This document shows positions 1-8,919 of a stretch of 64,000 nucleotides of DNA, one piece after another. The notes under the pieces are model-generated. The model was not told the DNA's origin, searched no databases, and was given only the letters and a program-made list of their open reading frames with translations. The translations under genes and the position numbers were made by a program. This DNA comes from Mariniphaga sp. (GTDB lineage: Bacteria > Bacteroidota > Bacteroidia > Bacteroidales > Prolixibacteraceae). The first letter of the stretch is position 1. Each line of letters opens with the position of its first letter. The stretch is from contig JAGXGA010000027.1 in assembly GCA_024636975.1 (NCBI GenBank), positions 124,001 through 188,000 of the forward strand. Reading direction: 5' to 3'.

Positions 1-1
1 G

Positions 2-58
2 GGAATGATAGAACTTGAATTATTAATTGAGGATTTAATGAGCGAACTACCAAAATAA
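2..58 (+). CDS. C-terminal end of an upstream gene (partial)
   Basis: An open frame enters from the left edge and ends at TAA at position 58, giving about 18 residues ending in MSELPK. The stop lies 9 bases before the sulfatase start, a spacing typical of an operon, so this is probably the tail of another gene of the same polysaccharide locus. Too little remains to identify the product. Confidence 0.4.
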   Translation, partial: GMIELELLIEDLMSELPK

Positions 59-67
59 ATACTGGTT

Positions 68-1678
68 ATGAGAATAACTGAATATATTCCAGGCAAAACT
101 GTAATCCAGACAGGAAAATTTTTGCTTGCCGGTTGTCTGACTGTTTTTTCTGCATGTTCTCAAGAAATACAGGAAACGCAGAATGAAAGGCCAAATATCA
201 TACTTATTATGGCCGACGATATGGGTTATTCCGACATAGGTGCTTTCGGTAGTGAGATCAAAACACCCAATCTTGATATGCTTGCCGATAGCGGCATCCG
301 GTTTACAAACTTTTATAATGCAGCCCGGTGCTGCCCAACAAGAGCCTCCCTACTTACGGGTCTTTATCCGCATGAAGCCGGAATGGGAGGGATGGTGAGC
401 TCTGTAAATGCCGCCCCTGAACCCGGGCCGTATCAGGGTTACCTGAATGACAATTGTATTACAATGGCTGAGGTGCTGAAAGAAGCTGGTTACAATACTT
501 ACATGACCGGTAAATGGCATGTGGGGGAAAAACCACAGCACTGGCCCCGGAAAAGGGGGTTTGAAAAATATTTCGGTCTGATAAGCGGAGCCAGCAGTTA
601 CTATGAACTACTTGAACAACCAACAATTGTAAGGCAGATGGCCATCGATGATGATCCTTTTGTGCCCACCTCGCCTGATTTTTATATGACCGATGCATTT
701 ACCGATTACGGTGTGCAATACATCAACGATCATTTCGGAGAAAACAATCGAAACCCGATGTTTATGTACGTTGCCTATACCGCTCCGCACTGGCCACTGC
801 ATGCCCTGCCCGAAGACATTCAAAAATATGAAAACCGGTACAACAACGGATGGGATGCCCTTTGGGAGGAGCGGTATCAAACGATGAAGAAAATGGGGCT
901 TATCGACGACACTTACGGCAGAATTGACAGGCCTGAATCTGTGCCGGTGTGGGAAGAGGCTGAAGACCGGGAAAAATGGGCCAGGAAAATGGAAGTGTAT
1001 GCGGCCATGATCGACCGCATGGATCAGGGGATAGGCAGGTTGGTTGAGGCGCTTCGTGAAAACGGGGAATTTGAAAACACACTTATATTATTCCTTTCCG
1101 ATAACGGCGGATGTGCAGAGAGTGTTGCCGGCAGAAATCTTAACGATCCCTCAGTGCCCATTGGGGAAAAAGGTTCCTATGTGGCATATAATGAGCCCTG
1201 GGCTTTTGCTTCAAATACCCCTTTCCGCAAGTACAAGCAATGGATACATGAAGGTGGAATTGCCACCCCTTTTATTGCACACTGGCCGGCACAAATTAAA
1301 TCAAAAGGGGAAACCTCGGCCCAGGTGGCTCATATTATTGATTTAATGCCTACTCTGCTCGAAATTACCGGGGCTGGGTATCCTGAAGAATTTAACAGTA
1401 ATAAAATCAAACCGCTTATAGGGGAAAGCCTGATGCCGGTTTTTAATGATCCCGGTATAGATGAACCGCGTGTTTTATATTGGGAGCATATGCAAAATAA
1501 GGGCATACGGGTTGGCGACTGGAAACTGGTAGCCGGAAAACCTGATCCCGAATGGGAATTGTACAACCTCGATGCCGATCCCGTTGAGATCAATAACCTC
1601 ATTGCCCTCTATCCTGAAAAAGCCGACAGCCTGGAAACATTGTATAGAAAATGGGCTGAAGAAATAGGTGTCAGATAA
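68..1678 (+). CDS. Arylsulfatase-type sulfatase (family S1), putative lipoprotein
   Basis: Type I sulfatase that removes sulfate esters, most likely from a sulfated polysaccharide. The N-terminus has a hydrophobic stretch ending in a lipobox-like FSAC (Cys30), suggesting a lipid-anchored protein at the periplasm or cell surface. The metal-binding Asp pair (ADD, about 50-51) is followed by the core CCPTR at 88-92. Cys88 should be converted to formylglycine by an anaerobic sulfatase-maturating enzyme, which is not in this window. The second metal-binding segment LSDNGG lies near residue 355. The length of 536 aa is normal for S1. It begins a same-strand run with a GH36 enzyme, a BNR protein and a second sulfatase, so the target is probably a sulfated galactan. 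The subfamily cannot be set by eye. Confidence 0.9.
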   Translation: MRITEYIPGKTVIQTGKFLLAGCLTVFSACSQEIQETQNERPNIILIMADDMGYSDIGAFGSEIKTPNLDMLADSGIRFTNFYNAARCCPTRASLLTGLYPHEAGMGGMVSSVNAAPEPGPYQGYLNDNCITMAEVLKEAGYNTYMTGKWHVGEKPQHWPRKRGFEKYFGLISGASSYYELLEQPTIVRQMAIDDDPFVPTSPDFYMTDAFTDYGVQYINDHFGENNRNPMFMYVAYTAPHWPLHALPEDIQKYENRYNNGWDALWEERYQTMKKMGLIDDTYGRIDRPESVPVWEEAEDREKWARKMEVYAAMIDRMDQGIGRLVEALRENGEFENTLILFLSDNGGCAESVAGRNLNDPSVPIGEKGSYVAYNEPWAFASNTPFRKYKQWIHEGGIATPFIAHWPAQIKSKGETSAQVAHIIDLMPTLLEITGAGYPEEFNSNKIKPLIGESLMPVFNDPGIDEPRVLYWEHMQNKGIRVGDWKLVAGKPDPEWELYNLDADPVEINNLIALYPEKADSLETLYRKWAEEIGVR

Positions 1679-1719
1679 GCTAAATAAGAAAACTATTAAT
1701 TAAAACGGATAAAATCCAA

Positions 1720-3813
1720 ATGAAGCATTTAATTTTATTGGTGTTTATCTTTCTGGTTTTTAAGTTAACCGGATCGGAAACTGAAAATTGCCGGGCATGG
1801 CGATCTGACAGCCTTTTTATTATCGAAAATGAAGTTATGAGCCAGACTTTCAAATGGAATAATGGCAATCTTCAGTTTATCCAGTTAAAAAACAAAACTA
1901 ACGGGAAAATAGTGGGATATTCTTCGGACACTTTTCCTGCTGAAGGTACAGGGGAACTGGTGCTTCCCTCTTTTTCTAAAAGACCTGCCGAAGGGAGGTT
2001 TGAACAGAAAGTTACAGCCAAATCGGATATGGAACCCGAATACCTGCAGGTGGTTGTGTATTTTGATATGGATGAAGTTCAGGTGAAAAGGGTTTTTAAA
2101 GTGTACCCCGGAATTGCAGCTTTTGCAAGCCATTATGAATTTAAAGGGAAAAGTAACCGAAGTATGCTGGCAGCCGGGAAAACTTCAGACAGCAGCAGTC
2201 AAGTGATTGAAGATGCAAATTATAAAGCTGCTGACGACAATGAATCACCTGTCATTGGTATACTACCATTGAATTCAAATCACTGGAATTTCAGGATTAT
2301 TGAATTTACAGAAACCACCGATCACAACAATACACTGGTACAGGAAGATACTTATGTTGCCTATACGATGCCGGTAAAGGTTCAGGCTAATTTAATGCTT
2401 GCCCGTAACCAGGCATTGAAAACCGGTTTTTTTATTCTTAAAGAATCACCTTCATCCGTTAATCAGCAATACTACCCGGGGTTCGATTACTCGTTCAGCC
2501 GGAAGGAAGTACGGCTTTTCGGCACAGGAATCAATACGGTTGATTTAAATGAGCAGGATTGGTTGCGGGGGTATGGCTACGTTATCGGAATTGCCGACGA
2601 TACTGAATTTAACCTGTTGAAAGCATTAAAGTCGTATCAGAAAAAAGTAAGGGGGTTAGTATCCGGCAGGGATGAAATGATTTTGATGAATACATGGGGC
2701 GACCGGAGCCAGGACAGCCGTATGAATGAAGCGTTCATCCTTAAGGAATTGGAAACAGCCTCCAGACTGGGTATTACCCATTTGCAGCTCGATGACGGAT
2801 GGCAGCAGGGGCTGTCGAAAAACTCTGCCTCGAAGGAAGGAAAACGTTGGAACGACTGGAGCATTGCTGACTGGCAGCCTCATTCCGAAAGATTTCCCGG
2901 TGGGCTGGCTCCTGTGCTAAAGGTAGCTGCCAATAAAAATATTGAAATAGGTTTGTGGTTCAATCCAAGTAAGGCAAATTCCTATGGTAACTGGGAAAGA
3001 GACGCGGATATATTAATTGGCTATTACAAAAAGCATGGAATTAAAACCTTTAAAATCGATGGGGTTGATTTTCCCGATAAACAAGCTGAAACCAACCTTC
3101 GAAAGTTATTCGACCGCGTATATGAGGGTACCGATGGGAATGTAACTTTTAATCTCGATGCAACAGCAGGAAGACGAGCCGGATACCATTATTTCACAGA
3201 ATACGGCAATATATTCCTCGAAAATCGTTACACCGACTGGGGAAATTACTATCCGCACCATACCCTGAGAAACCTATGGATGCTGTCGAAGTATGTTCCT
3301 GCTGAAAAATTGCAGATCGAATTTCTGAATAAATGGCGAAACCCAGACAGATATCCTGAGCACGATGAACTTGCTCCCCATAATATTCCATTTGAATATG
3401 CAGTAGCCATTTCATTTATGGCGCAGCCACTGGCATGGCTTGAAAGTTCCAGTTTACCTGACGAAGCATTTACCGTTGCGGAAACATTAAAAGAATATGC
3501 CAAAATACAGCACGATATTCACTCAGGGTTAATATTCCCTGTCGGTGATGAACCCAACGGCTTTTCATGGACAGGATTTCAATCGATGCACAAGGACTAT
3601 GGCTACCTGTTAATTTTTAGAGAGAACAACGACCGGGACGAGCAAATGGTTCCAACCTGGCTTGAGGCCGGGCAAAAGGTGACATTGACACCTGTTTTGG
3701 GAGAAGGGAGTTACGGGTCACAAAAAGTGTCGGATACGGGAAGCCTGAAATTTAACTTGCCCGAAAAAAATACATGGTGCCTTTACAGGTATGAACTAAG
3801 TGGGGTTGATTAA
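1720..3813 (+). CDS. Alpha-galactosidase-like glycoside hydrolase (GH36 clan)
   Basis: A 697-aa secreted glycosidase with a signal peptide at residues 1-18. An N-terminal beta-sandwich region (about 30-310) is followed by a TIM barrel. The barrel shows the GH36/GH27-type sequence LQLDDGWQ (about 352-359) and FKIDGVDF, whose Asp is the expected nucleophile. A C-terminal all-beta domain covers about the last 80 residues. The family removes alpha-linked galactose, and some members act on other alpha-linked sugars. The neighbouring sulfatases and BNR protein suggest work on sulfated galactose-containing polymers. It lies 41 bp behind the first sulfatase and 33 bp ahead of the BNR gene, consistent with one transcript. 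The exact specificity is inference. Confidence 0.82.
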   Translation: MKHLILLVFIFLVFKLTGSETENCRAWRSDSLFIIENEVMSQTFKWNNGNLQFIQLKNKTNGKIVGYSSDTFPAEGTGELVLPSFSKRPAEGRFEQKVTAKSDMEPEYLQVVVYFDMDEVQVKRVFKVYPGIAAFASHYEFKGKSNRSMLAAGKTSDSSSQVIEDANYKAADDNESPVIGILPLNSNHWNFRIIEFTETTDHNNTLVQEDTYVAYTMPVKVQANLMLARNQALKTGFFILKESPSSVNQQYYPGFDYSFSRKEVRLFGTGINTVDLNEQDWLRGYGYVIGIADDTEFNLLKALKSYQKKVRGLVSGRDEMILMNTWGDRSQDSRMNEAFILKELETASRLGITHLQLDDGWQQGLSKNSASKEGKRWNDWSIADWQPHSERFPGGLAPVLKVAANKNIEIGLWFNPSKANSYGNWERDADILIGYYKKHGIKTFKIDGVDFPDKQAETNLRKLFDRVYEGTDGNVTFNLDATAGRRAGYHYFTEYGNIFLENRYTDWGNYYPHHTLRNLWMLSKYVPAEKLQIEFLNKWRNPDRYPEHDELAPHNIPFEYAVAISFMAQPLAWLESSSLPDEAFTVAETLKEYAKIQHDIHSGLIFPVGDEPNGFSWTGFQSMHKDYGYLLIFRENNDRDEQMVPTWLEAGQKVTLTPVLGEGSYGSQKVSDTGSLKFNLPEKNTWCLYRYELSGVD

Positions 3814-3846
3814 AAGCATTGCAATAGTATTATTCTATAAGACAAT

Positions 3847-5331
3847 ATGTTACCTATAAGACTAAATGAAATGATTCAGGAATATTCTGGTCTGATACGC
3901 GCAATCAGATGGTATTTGATCCTACCGGTTCTTTTTTTCTGTATTACCGCTTTCGCTCAGGAACCTTCGTTTGAGCCAAAGCCACCGGGTAAAGACAATA
4001 TGAAAGTAGATGGATACAGAGGCATCTGGTTTGAGCTTAATCAGAAATTTGAATACGGCGACAAGTATTCAGGAGGTCTTGGTACCTATACTACGAATCA
4101 CCTGCCCATGGCAATTTATGCCAAAGAGGTTGACAAAACCTTTTTTGTATATGGAGGTACAACCCAAAGTGATGAAAAATACCTTTTATGCATGATTGGC
4201 TATTTTGATCATAAAACAGGGAAAGTGCCCCAACCCACCATTGTTTGCGATAAAATGGGCGTGGATGACCCACATGATAATCCGGTAGTACAAATTGATG
4301 AGGATGGATACATATGGGTGTTTGTGAACGGCAGGGGACGCGGGAGGCCTGGATTTAAGTATAAAAGTATAAAGCCTTATGACATTGAAAAATTTGAACA
4401 AATTACAATGGAAGAAATGGCTTACCCTCAACCATGGCATTTTAAGGATGAAGGATTTGTTAACCTGTTTACAAAGTATACCGGCGTGAGGCTCCTTTAT
4501 TACGAAACCAGTCCCGATGGTGTTCAGTGGAGTGATGACAATCTGCTGGCAGCAATAAAAGAAACCGGCGACGAGAGGGGAGGACATTACCAGATCAGCA
4601 ACCGGAACGGCGATACACTGGCTACTATTTTTAACCGGCACCCTGACGGGAACGTCGATAAAAGAACCGATATCTACTACATTCAAACCACCGATAGGGG
4701 TAAAACCTGGACCACTGTCGATGGTATGCCGCTGAACATTCCCATCACGGATGTTGAAAATCCTTCAAGGGTTGCCAACTACCGCGATCGGGGAATAAAT
4801 GTTTATTTGTGCGATATGGGCTTCGATAAACAGGGAAATCCGGTTTGTCTTTATGTAACCAGTGGCGGCCATGAACCGGGGCCAAAAAACGCTCCCTACC
4901 ACTGGAAGATAATCCGGTGGACGGGTACGGAATGGGTAACTTCGGTTGTTGCGGGTTCCGACCACAACTACGATGCCGGCAGTTTATATCTGCTCTCTGA
5001 CAGATGGGTAATTGTGGCGCCGTTTGTTAATGGCCCACAGTTATGGGGCGCCGGAGGAGAAATGGCAATGTATGAATCAACTGATCAGGGCAAATCGTGG
5101 GAAATCAAAAAGCAGATTACCGCCAACAGTGTGCGGAACCATACCTATGCACGCCGACCTGTACATGCCGCCGACCCGTTTTTCTATTTCTGGGCCGATG
5201 GCAACATTGATACATTCAGCATCTCAAAGCTTTATTTTGGTGATTCTTTAGGGCAGGTCTGGCAGCTCCCCTACCAGATGAAAGGGAAAACGGCTAAACC
5301 CGAAAAAATGATATTACAAACTAAAAACTGA
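3847..5331 (+). CDS. Secreted BNR-repeat beta-propeller protein (BNR_4 type; possible lyase or rhamnosidase fold)
   Basis: A 494-aa protein with an N-terminal hydrophobic signal ending near AFAQ. The start at 3847 gives a somewhat long n-region, and a Met eight residues downstream is an alternative. The body resembles the BNR_4 family: GYRGIWFELNQ near the start of the mature protein, VDDPHDNPVVQIDEDGYIW, and repeated Asp-box-like strands such as TTDRGKTW and STDQGKSW. Related seven-bladed propellers include PL24/PL25 ulvan lyases and GH145 rhamnosidases, so a catalytic role on a sulfated or uronate-rich glycan is plausible, but no catalytic residue can be assigned here. It lies between a GH36 enzyme and a sulfatase. 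Confidence 0.72.
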   Translation: MLPIRLNEMIQEYSGLIRAIRWYLILPVLFFCITAFAQEPSFEPKPPGKDNMKVDGYRGIWFELNQKFEYGDKYSGGLGTYTTNHLPMAIYAKEVDKTFFVYGGTTQSDEKYLLCMIGYFDHKTGKVPQPTIVCDKMGVDDPHDNPVVQIDEDGYIWVFVNGRGRGRPGFKYKSIKPYDIEKFEQITMEEMAYPQPWHFKDEGFVNLFTKYTGVRLLYYETSPDGVQWSDDNLLAAIKETGDERGGHYQISNRNGDTLATIFNRHPDGNVDKRTDIYYIQTTDRGKTWTTVDGMPLNIPITDVENPSRVANYRDRGINVYLCDMGFDKQGNPVCLYVTSGGHEPGPKNAPYHWKIIRWTGTEWVTSVVAGSDHNYDAGSLYLLSDRWVIVAPFVNGPQLWGAGGEMAMYESTDQGKSWEIKKQITANSVRNHTYARRPVHAADPFFYFWADGNIDTFSISKLYFGDSLGQVWQLPYQMKGKTAKPEKMILQTKN

Positions 5332-5524
5332 TAGTATGCAATATTCCGTTTTATCATATGGTGTTATTTGCAAAAGGGAATAAGGATGAAAGTCAATCTT
5401 TTAAGGGAGCAAAAAAGGGTAGAAAAATCAACCTTCCTCTGTCTCACTAAGTCCCACAAGGGCACATCCATTAATGAAACGAACTAAATACCAGTGAAAT
5501 TAATTAAAGAAAAACATACCAACT

Positions 5525-6985
5525 ATGAAAAATCCTTCATTAACAAATAAGGCAACCTGCCTGGCGATGCTTTCATTACTTTCCTGTTCATCAGGGAGTA
5601 TTCAGCAAAAAGGAAATACCTTACCTGATAAGCCTAACATCCTTTTTATTGCCGTTGATGATTTACGGCCGGAGCTGGCCCTCTACGGGGCAAGTCATAT
5701 TAAATCACCTGAACTCGACAAGTTTGCACAGGAAAGCATGGTGTTTGAAAGGACCTACTGCAATGTGCCGGTATGCGGTGCTTCACGGGCGAGCCTGTTG
5801 TCGGGGGTAAGGCCGGGAAGGCACAGGTTTTTAGGATACGATACCTACCTCGATCGGGATTACCCGGGCATTGTGTCCTTGCCGAAATTGTTTAAAAACA
5901 ATGGCTACACAACCATATCCAACGGTAAAATATACCACCATCCCGACGACGATTCACTGGCCTGGGATGAGGTGTGGCAGCCTCTGGTTGATAATTCCGC
6001 CAGATGGAGCAATTATCTTACTGCAGAAAATATTGAACTGCTGCAAAATCCGGGCGTAAGGGGGTATCCCTGGGAAAAGGCTGTTGTCCATGATTCGGCC
6101 TATTTCGACGGACGCATTGCTCAAAAAGCCATTCGTGATTTAAATAAACTGAAAGATACTGGAAAACCTTTCTTCCTTGCTGTGGGATTCCTAAAACCTC
6201 ATCTTCCTTTTAATGCCCCGGCAAAGTACTGGGAAATGTACGATTCAACGCAAATTTCACTTCCCGCCAATTTCCTTCAACCCGAAACCACACCCCGGCA
6301 GGCTTACCATAACTTCGGGGAGTTGCGGAATTACTCGGGCGTTCCAAAGGAAGGGGAGCTTTCACACCAAATGAACATTCAGTTGCTGCACGGCTATTAT
6401 GCATGTGTAAGTTACGTGGATGCACAAATTGGGAAGGTATTAAATGAACTGAAGGAACTGGGCCTCGACGAAAATACTGTGGTAATCCTATGGGGAGATC
6501 ACGGCTACAACCTGGCAGACCACAAGATGTGGGCAAAGCACTGCAATTTCGAATCATCGTTGCATGTGCCCATGATGATTAAAATTCCCGGAAAAACAAG
6601 CGGACAGCGGTCGGATGCAATTACTGAATACGTCGACATTTATCCCAGCCTGGCTGAGCTGGCCGGCCTGGATGTTCCGGAACATATTGATGGCGAAAGT
6701 TTTATTTCACTGATTGATGGAAGCCCAAGGGAAAAAGATTATGCCGTATCGAAGTTCTATGATGGAATTACTTTAATCCAAGGAGATTTATTCTATACCG
6801 AATGGTTAAACGATGAGAACAAAACCGAAGCACGAATGCTCTTCGACCATTCAGCCGATCCCCTTGAACTGAATAACCTTGCAGAAAAACCCGAATACCG
6901 TGAAAAAGTAAAGGTGCTGAGCGAAACCCTGCACAACAGCTTGGGAGATGATTTTTATGTGGACCGAAGAAAACAAAATGAATAG
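5525..6985 (+). CDS. Iduronate-2-sulfatase-like sulfatase (S1) with a CGASR active-site motif
   Basis: A 486-aa type I sulfatase with a short hydrophobic N-terminus and a lipobox-like LLSC (Cys21). The metal-binding VDD lies at 44-46. The formylglycine motif is CGASR at 84-88, with Ala where most sulfatases have Pro; maturation of CxAxR motifs is known in bacteria. [18 protein letters not shown] matches the iduronate-2-sulfatase branch (S1_7-like). The C-terminal domain ends normally. The roughly 190-bp gap upstream holds no gene. It probably desulfates the same polymer as the first sulfatase at a different position. The substrate is unknown. Confidence 0.88.
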   Translation: MKNPSLTNKATCLAMLSLLSCSSGSIQQKGNTLPDKPNILFIAVDDLRPELALYGASHIKSPELDKFAQESMVFERTYCNVPVCGASRASLLSGVRPGRHRFLGYDTYLDRDYPGIVSLPKLFKNNGYTTISNGKIYHHPDDDSLAWDEVWQPLVDNSARWSNYLTAENIELLQNPGVRGYPWEKAVVHDSAYFDGRIAQKAIRDLNKLKDTGKPFFLAVGFLKPHLPFNAPAKYWEMYDSTQISLPANFLQPETTPRQAYHNFGELRNYSGVPKEGELSHQMNIQLLHGYYACVSYVDAQIGKVLNELKELGLDENTVVILWGDHGYNLADHKMWAKHCNFESSLHVPMMIKIPGKTSGQRSDAITEYVDIYPSLAELAGLDVPEHIDGESFISLIDGSPREKDYAVSKFYDGITLIQGDLFYTEWLNDENKTEARMLFDHSADPLELNNLAEKPEYREKVKVLSETLHNSLGDDFYVDRRKQNE

Positions 6986-7004
6986 TCATGAATTTATCAG
7001 GTAA

Positions 7005-7238
7005 TATTGTCACAGCAACACAAAATATACCCAGAGAGGTTACATTGAAAACGTGCATTTCAAAAACATTACGGTTAATGGTGAAGTATTTCCCCCCTCG
7101 CAGATTCATGGATTCAATGAAAAGCACATTGTGAAAAACGTAACGATCGAAAATTTTGTAGTGCATGGAAAAAAGATAAACAATGTTTCTGATGGAAAAA
7201 TATCAGTACGTCATGCCGAAGGTATTCAATTCAAATAA
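7005..7238 (+). pseudogene. C-terminal remnant of a right-handed beta-helix (pectate lyase / GH28-like) protein
   Basis: An open frame of about 77 codons with no upstream ATG, bounded upstream by an in-frame TAA at 7002. The only possible start is a GTG at 7053. Its sequence (YIENVHFKNITVNGE, then IVKNVTIENFVVHGKKI) has the rung pattern of right-handed beta-helix polysaccharide-active enzymes, whose full forms exceed 400 aa. The first two thirds or more are missing; the sulfatase gene ends at 6985. The simplest reading is a deletion remnant of a lyase or glycosidase that once belonged to this locus. Confidence 0.6.
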
Positions 7239-7355
7239 TTTCAGTTTTAATTTCTTTTATGCGCCCGAATGACAGGTAGTTTTGTTTGGTGAAATAATTG
7301 CTTTACCTCATAATTCTCATGCTTTCGGGGTATAAAAAGTTATTCCATATGCTTA

Positions 7356-7482
7356 ACCTTCGCCTGAGCAAATTCAGCCTTAACTCAATGATAACTCAAT
7401 GTAAATTCAATTATAATTGAATTTACATTGAGTTATCATTGAGTTAATATTGAGTTTACATTGAGTTTAGTCCGGAGAAGGT
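7356..7482. repeat. Palindromic element of nine 11-bp units with inverted flanks (copy 1)
   Basis: Positions 7370-7468 consist of nine contiguous 11-bp units. The first four carry the core AACTCAAT or a variant, the last five its reverse complement ATTGAGTT. The switch at 7413/7414 creates a perfect inverted repeat covering 7380-7447 (34-bp arms, no spacer). Outside the array, ACCTTCGCCTGA (7356-7367) and GTCCGGAGAAGGT (7470-7482) are imperfect inverted repeats of each other. A second copy lies at 44711-44853. No coding capacity is seen. It sits in the 570-bp gap between the beta-helix remnant and the convergent cysK. The rest of that gap shows nothing recognisable apart from the cysK terminator. 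Confidence 0.85.
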
Positions 7483-7761
7483 CCCTTGGAGGTATGGTTT
7501 GTAAATACCTCCGACAGGTAAAAATTACCATTTGTTTTTAGAATTACTCAGGAATGCCAAATAGAAAATATTGGAATTAAAACGGCAATCGAATGACTTT
7601 TAGATTTTAAAGAATTATTGCTGCCGGCGATGGGAATTATTTGGGCATTTTCCGGGCTGGAGATTTAAAAAGTTATGAGGAAAAGGTGTTCATGATGGGG
7701 GCCTGGCCAGACAATCAGGCAATTTGCAGATAGTGGTAGCAGTATTCGCCTGCTAATAAAT

Positions 7762-7790
7762 AAAAAAAGGCTGCCCTTGCAGGACAGCCT
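7762..7790 (-). terminator. Intrinsic terminator of cysK
   Basis: On the minus strand a 9-bp stem (7782-7790 with 7768-7776, one G-U pair) with a 5-nt loop is followed by a run of seven U. It lies about 20 bases past the cysK stop. Confidence 0.85.
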
Positions 7791-7809
7791 CTGTTTATAA
7801 GTTGTTTTT

Positions 7810-8721
7810 TCAATATAAACCTTCGATGGAAAGATATCTTTCACCATGGTCGTAAGAAAAGGTAAGGATACGGGAACCTTTCGGCAGGTCCTTTATTTTT
7901 TTAGCCACAGCAGCAAATGAAGCGCCCGATGAAATCCCAACAAATATGCCTTCCAGTTTGGCTGCTTTACGGGCATATTCATAGGCTTCTTCCTGCGAAA
8001 CTGTTATGGTACCATCCAGAAGTTCTGTTTTAAGGTTATCGGGAATGAATCCGGCACCAATACCCTGTATTTTATGCGGACCCGGTTCTCCTCCACCAAT
8101 AACGGGGCTGTCGATAGGCTCCACGGCAAACACCTTCAGATTAGGAAACTCTTTTTTCAATACTTCTGCCACACCGCTTATATGTCCGCCTGTACCCACT
8201 CCGGTGATCAGGTAATCAATTCCCTGCGGGAAGTCGTTTAAAATTTCCATGGCAGTTCTTTCGCGGTGTGCTGCTATATTTGCAGGATTGGAAAACTGGA
8301 GGGGTATCCATGAATCGGGTGTTTCTGATGCCAGTTCTTCCGCTTTGGCAATGGATCCTTTCATGCCTTTCTCCTTGGGTGTCAGAACAAGTTCTGCACC
8401 CAGGGCAATAAGCACCTGCCGACGTTCAATTGACATCGATTCGGGCATTGTAAGTATAAGCCTGTATTTTTTGACTGCTGCCACCAGGGCCAGGCCGATG
8501 CCTGTGTTTCCTGAAGTGGGTTCAATTATTACCGATCCTTCCTTTATAATCCCGCGTTTTTCTGCGTCTTCTACCATTGAAAGCGCAATACGATCTTTTA
8601 TACTTCCTCCCGGATTTGCTTTTTCCATCTTTACCCATACCTCATAATCCTCGGGGTAAAGATTGTTGATCCTTATATGTGGTGTATTCCCAATGGTTTC
8701 CAGAATGTTGTTGACTTTCAT
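7810..8721 (-). CDS. cysK: Cysteine synthase (O-acetylserine sulfhydrylase)
   Basis: PLP-dependent enzyme making L-cysteine from O-acetylserine and sulfide in the cytoplasm. At 303 aa it has the usual length. Lys42 in GGSIKDR is the PLP Schiff-base lysine, [11 protein letters not shown] is the substrate-binding loop, and [10 protein letters not shown] binds the PLP phosphate. The C-terminus is complete. The gene stands alone: no cysE or sulfate-assimilation gene is next to it, and it has its own intrinsic terminator. A beta-replacement relative such as cystathionine beta-synthase cannot be fully excluded, but the length and motifs fit CysK. Confidence 0.93.
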   Translation of the reverse strand: MKVNNILETIGNTPHIRINNLYPEDYEVWVKMEKANPGGSIKDRIALSMVEDAEKRGIIKEGSVIIEPTSGNTGIGLALVAAVKKYRLILTMPESMSIERRQVLIALGAELVLTPKEKGMKGSIAKAEELASETPDSWIPLQFSNPANIAAHRERTAMEILNDFPQGIDYLITGVGTGGHISGVAEVLKKEFPNLKVFAVEPIDSPVIGGGEPGPHKIQGIGAGFIPDNLKTELLDGTITVSQEEAYEYARKAAKLEGIFVGISSGASFAAVAKKIKDLPKGSRILTFSYDHGERYLSIEGLY

Positions 8722-8755
8722 AATAATTAATTTTGAGACGTTCTGTTAAAAATGC

Positions 8756-8774
8756 AGCAGAGTTCAAACTCTGT
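8756..8774. repeat. Short perfect hairpin upstream of cysK
   Basis: A 7-bp perfect stem CAGAGTT/AACTCTG with a 2-nt centre, extended by a G-U pair, lies about 36 bases upstream of the cysK start. It could be an operator, a 5' leader hairpin or a small interspersed palindrome. No function is shown by the sequence. Confidence 0.4.
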
Positions 8775-8919
8775 TCTATCCTATTAAACAAATTACGTCC
8801 TGTACGGTTGTGAAATTCGGCCAGAGTTTTTAAAAAGTGAAGCCAGTTATGGCATTAGCGATGCAATATAAGGAAATCCTGCTAATTAAGAATAAAATGT
8901 CTGTTTAATATTAAGGAAA

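Noticed and set aside
7356-7482. Intrinsic terminator for convergent genes
   Set aside because: The palindrome is AT-rich with no U-run, cysK has its own terminator next to it, and copy 2 lies between two same-strand genes.
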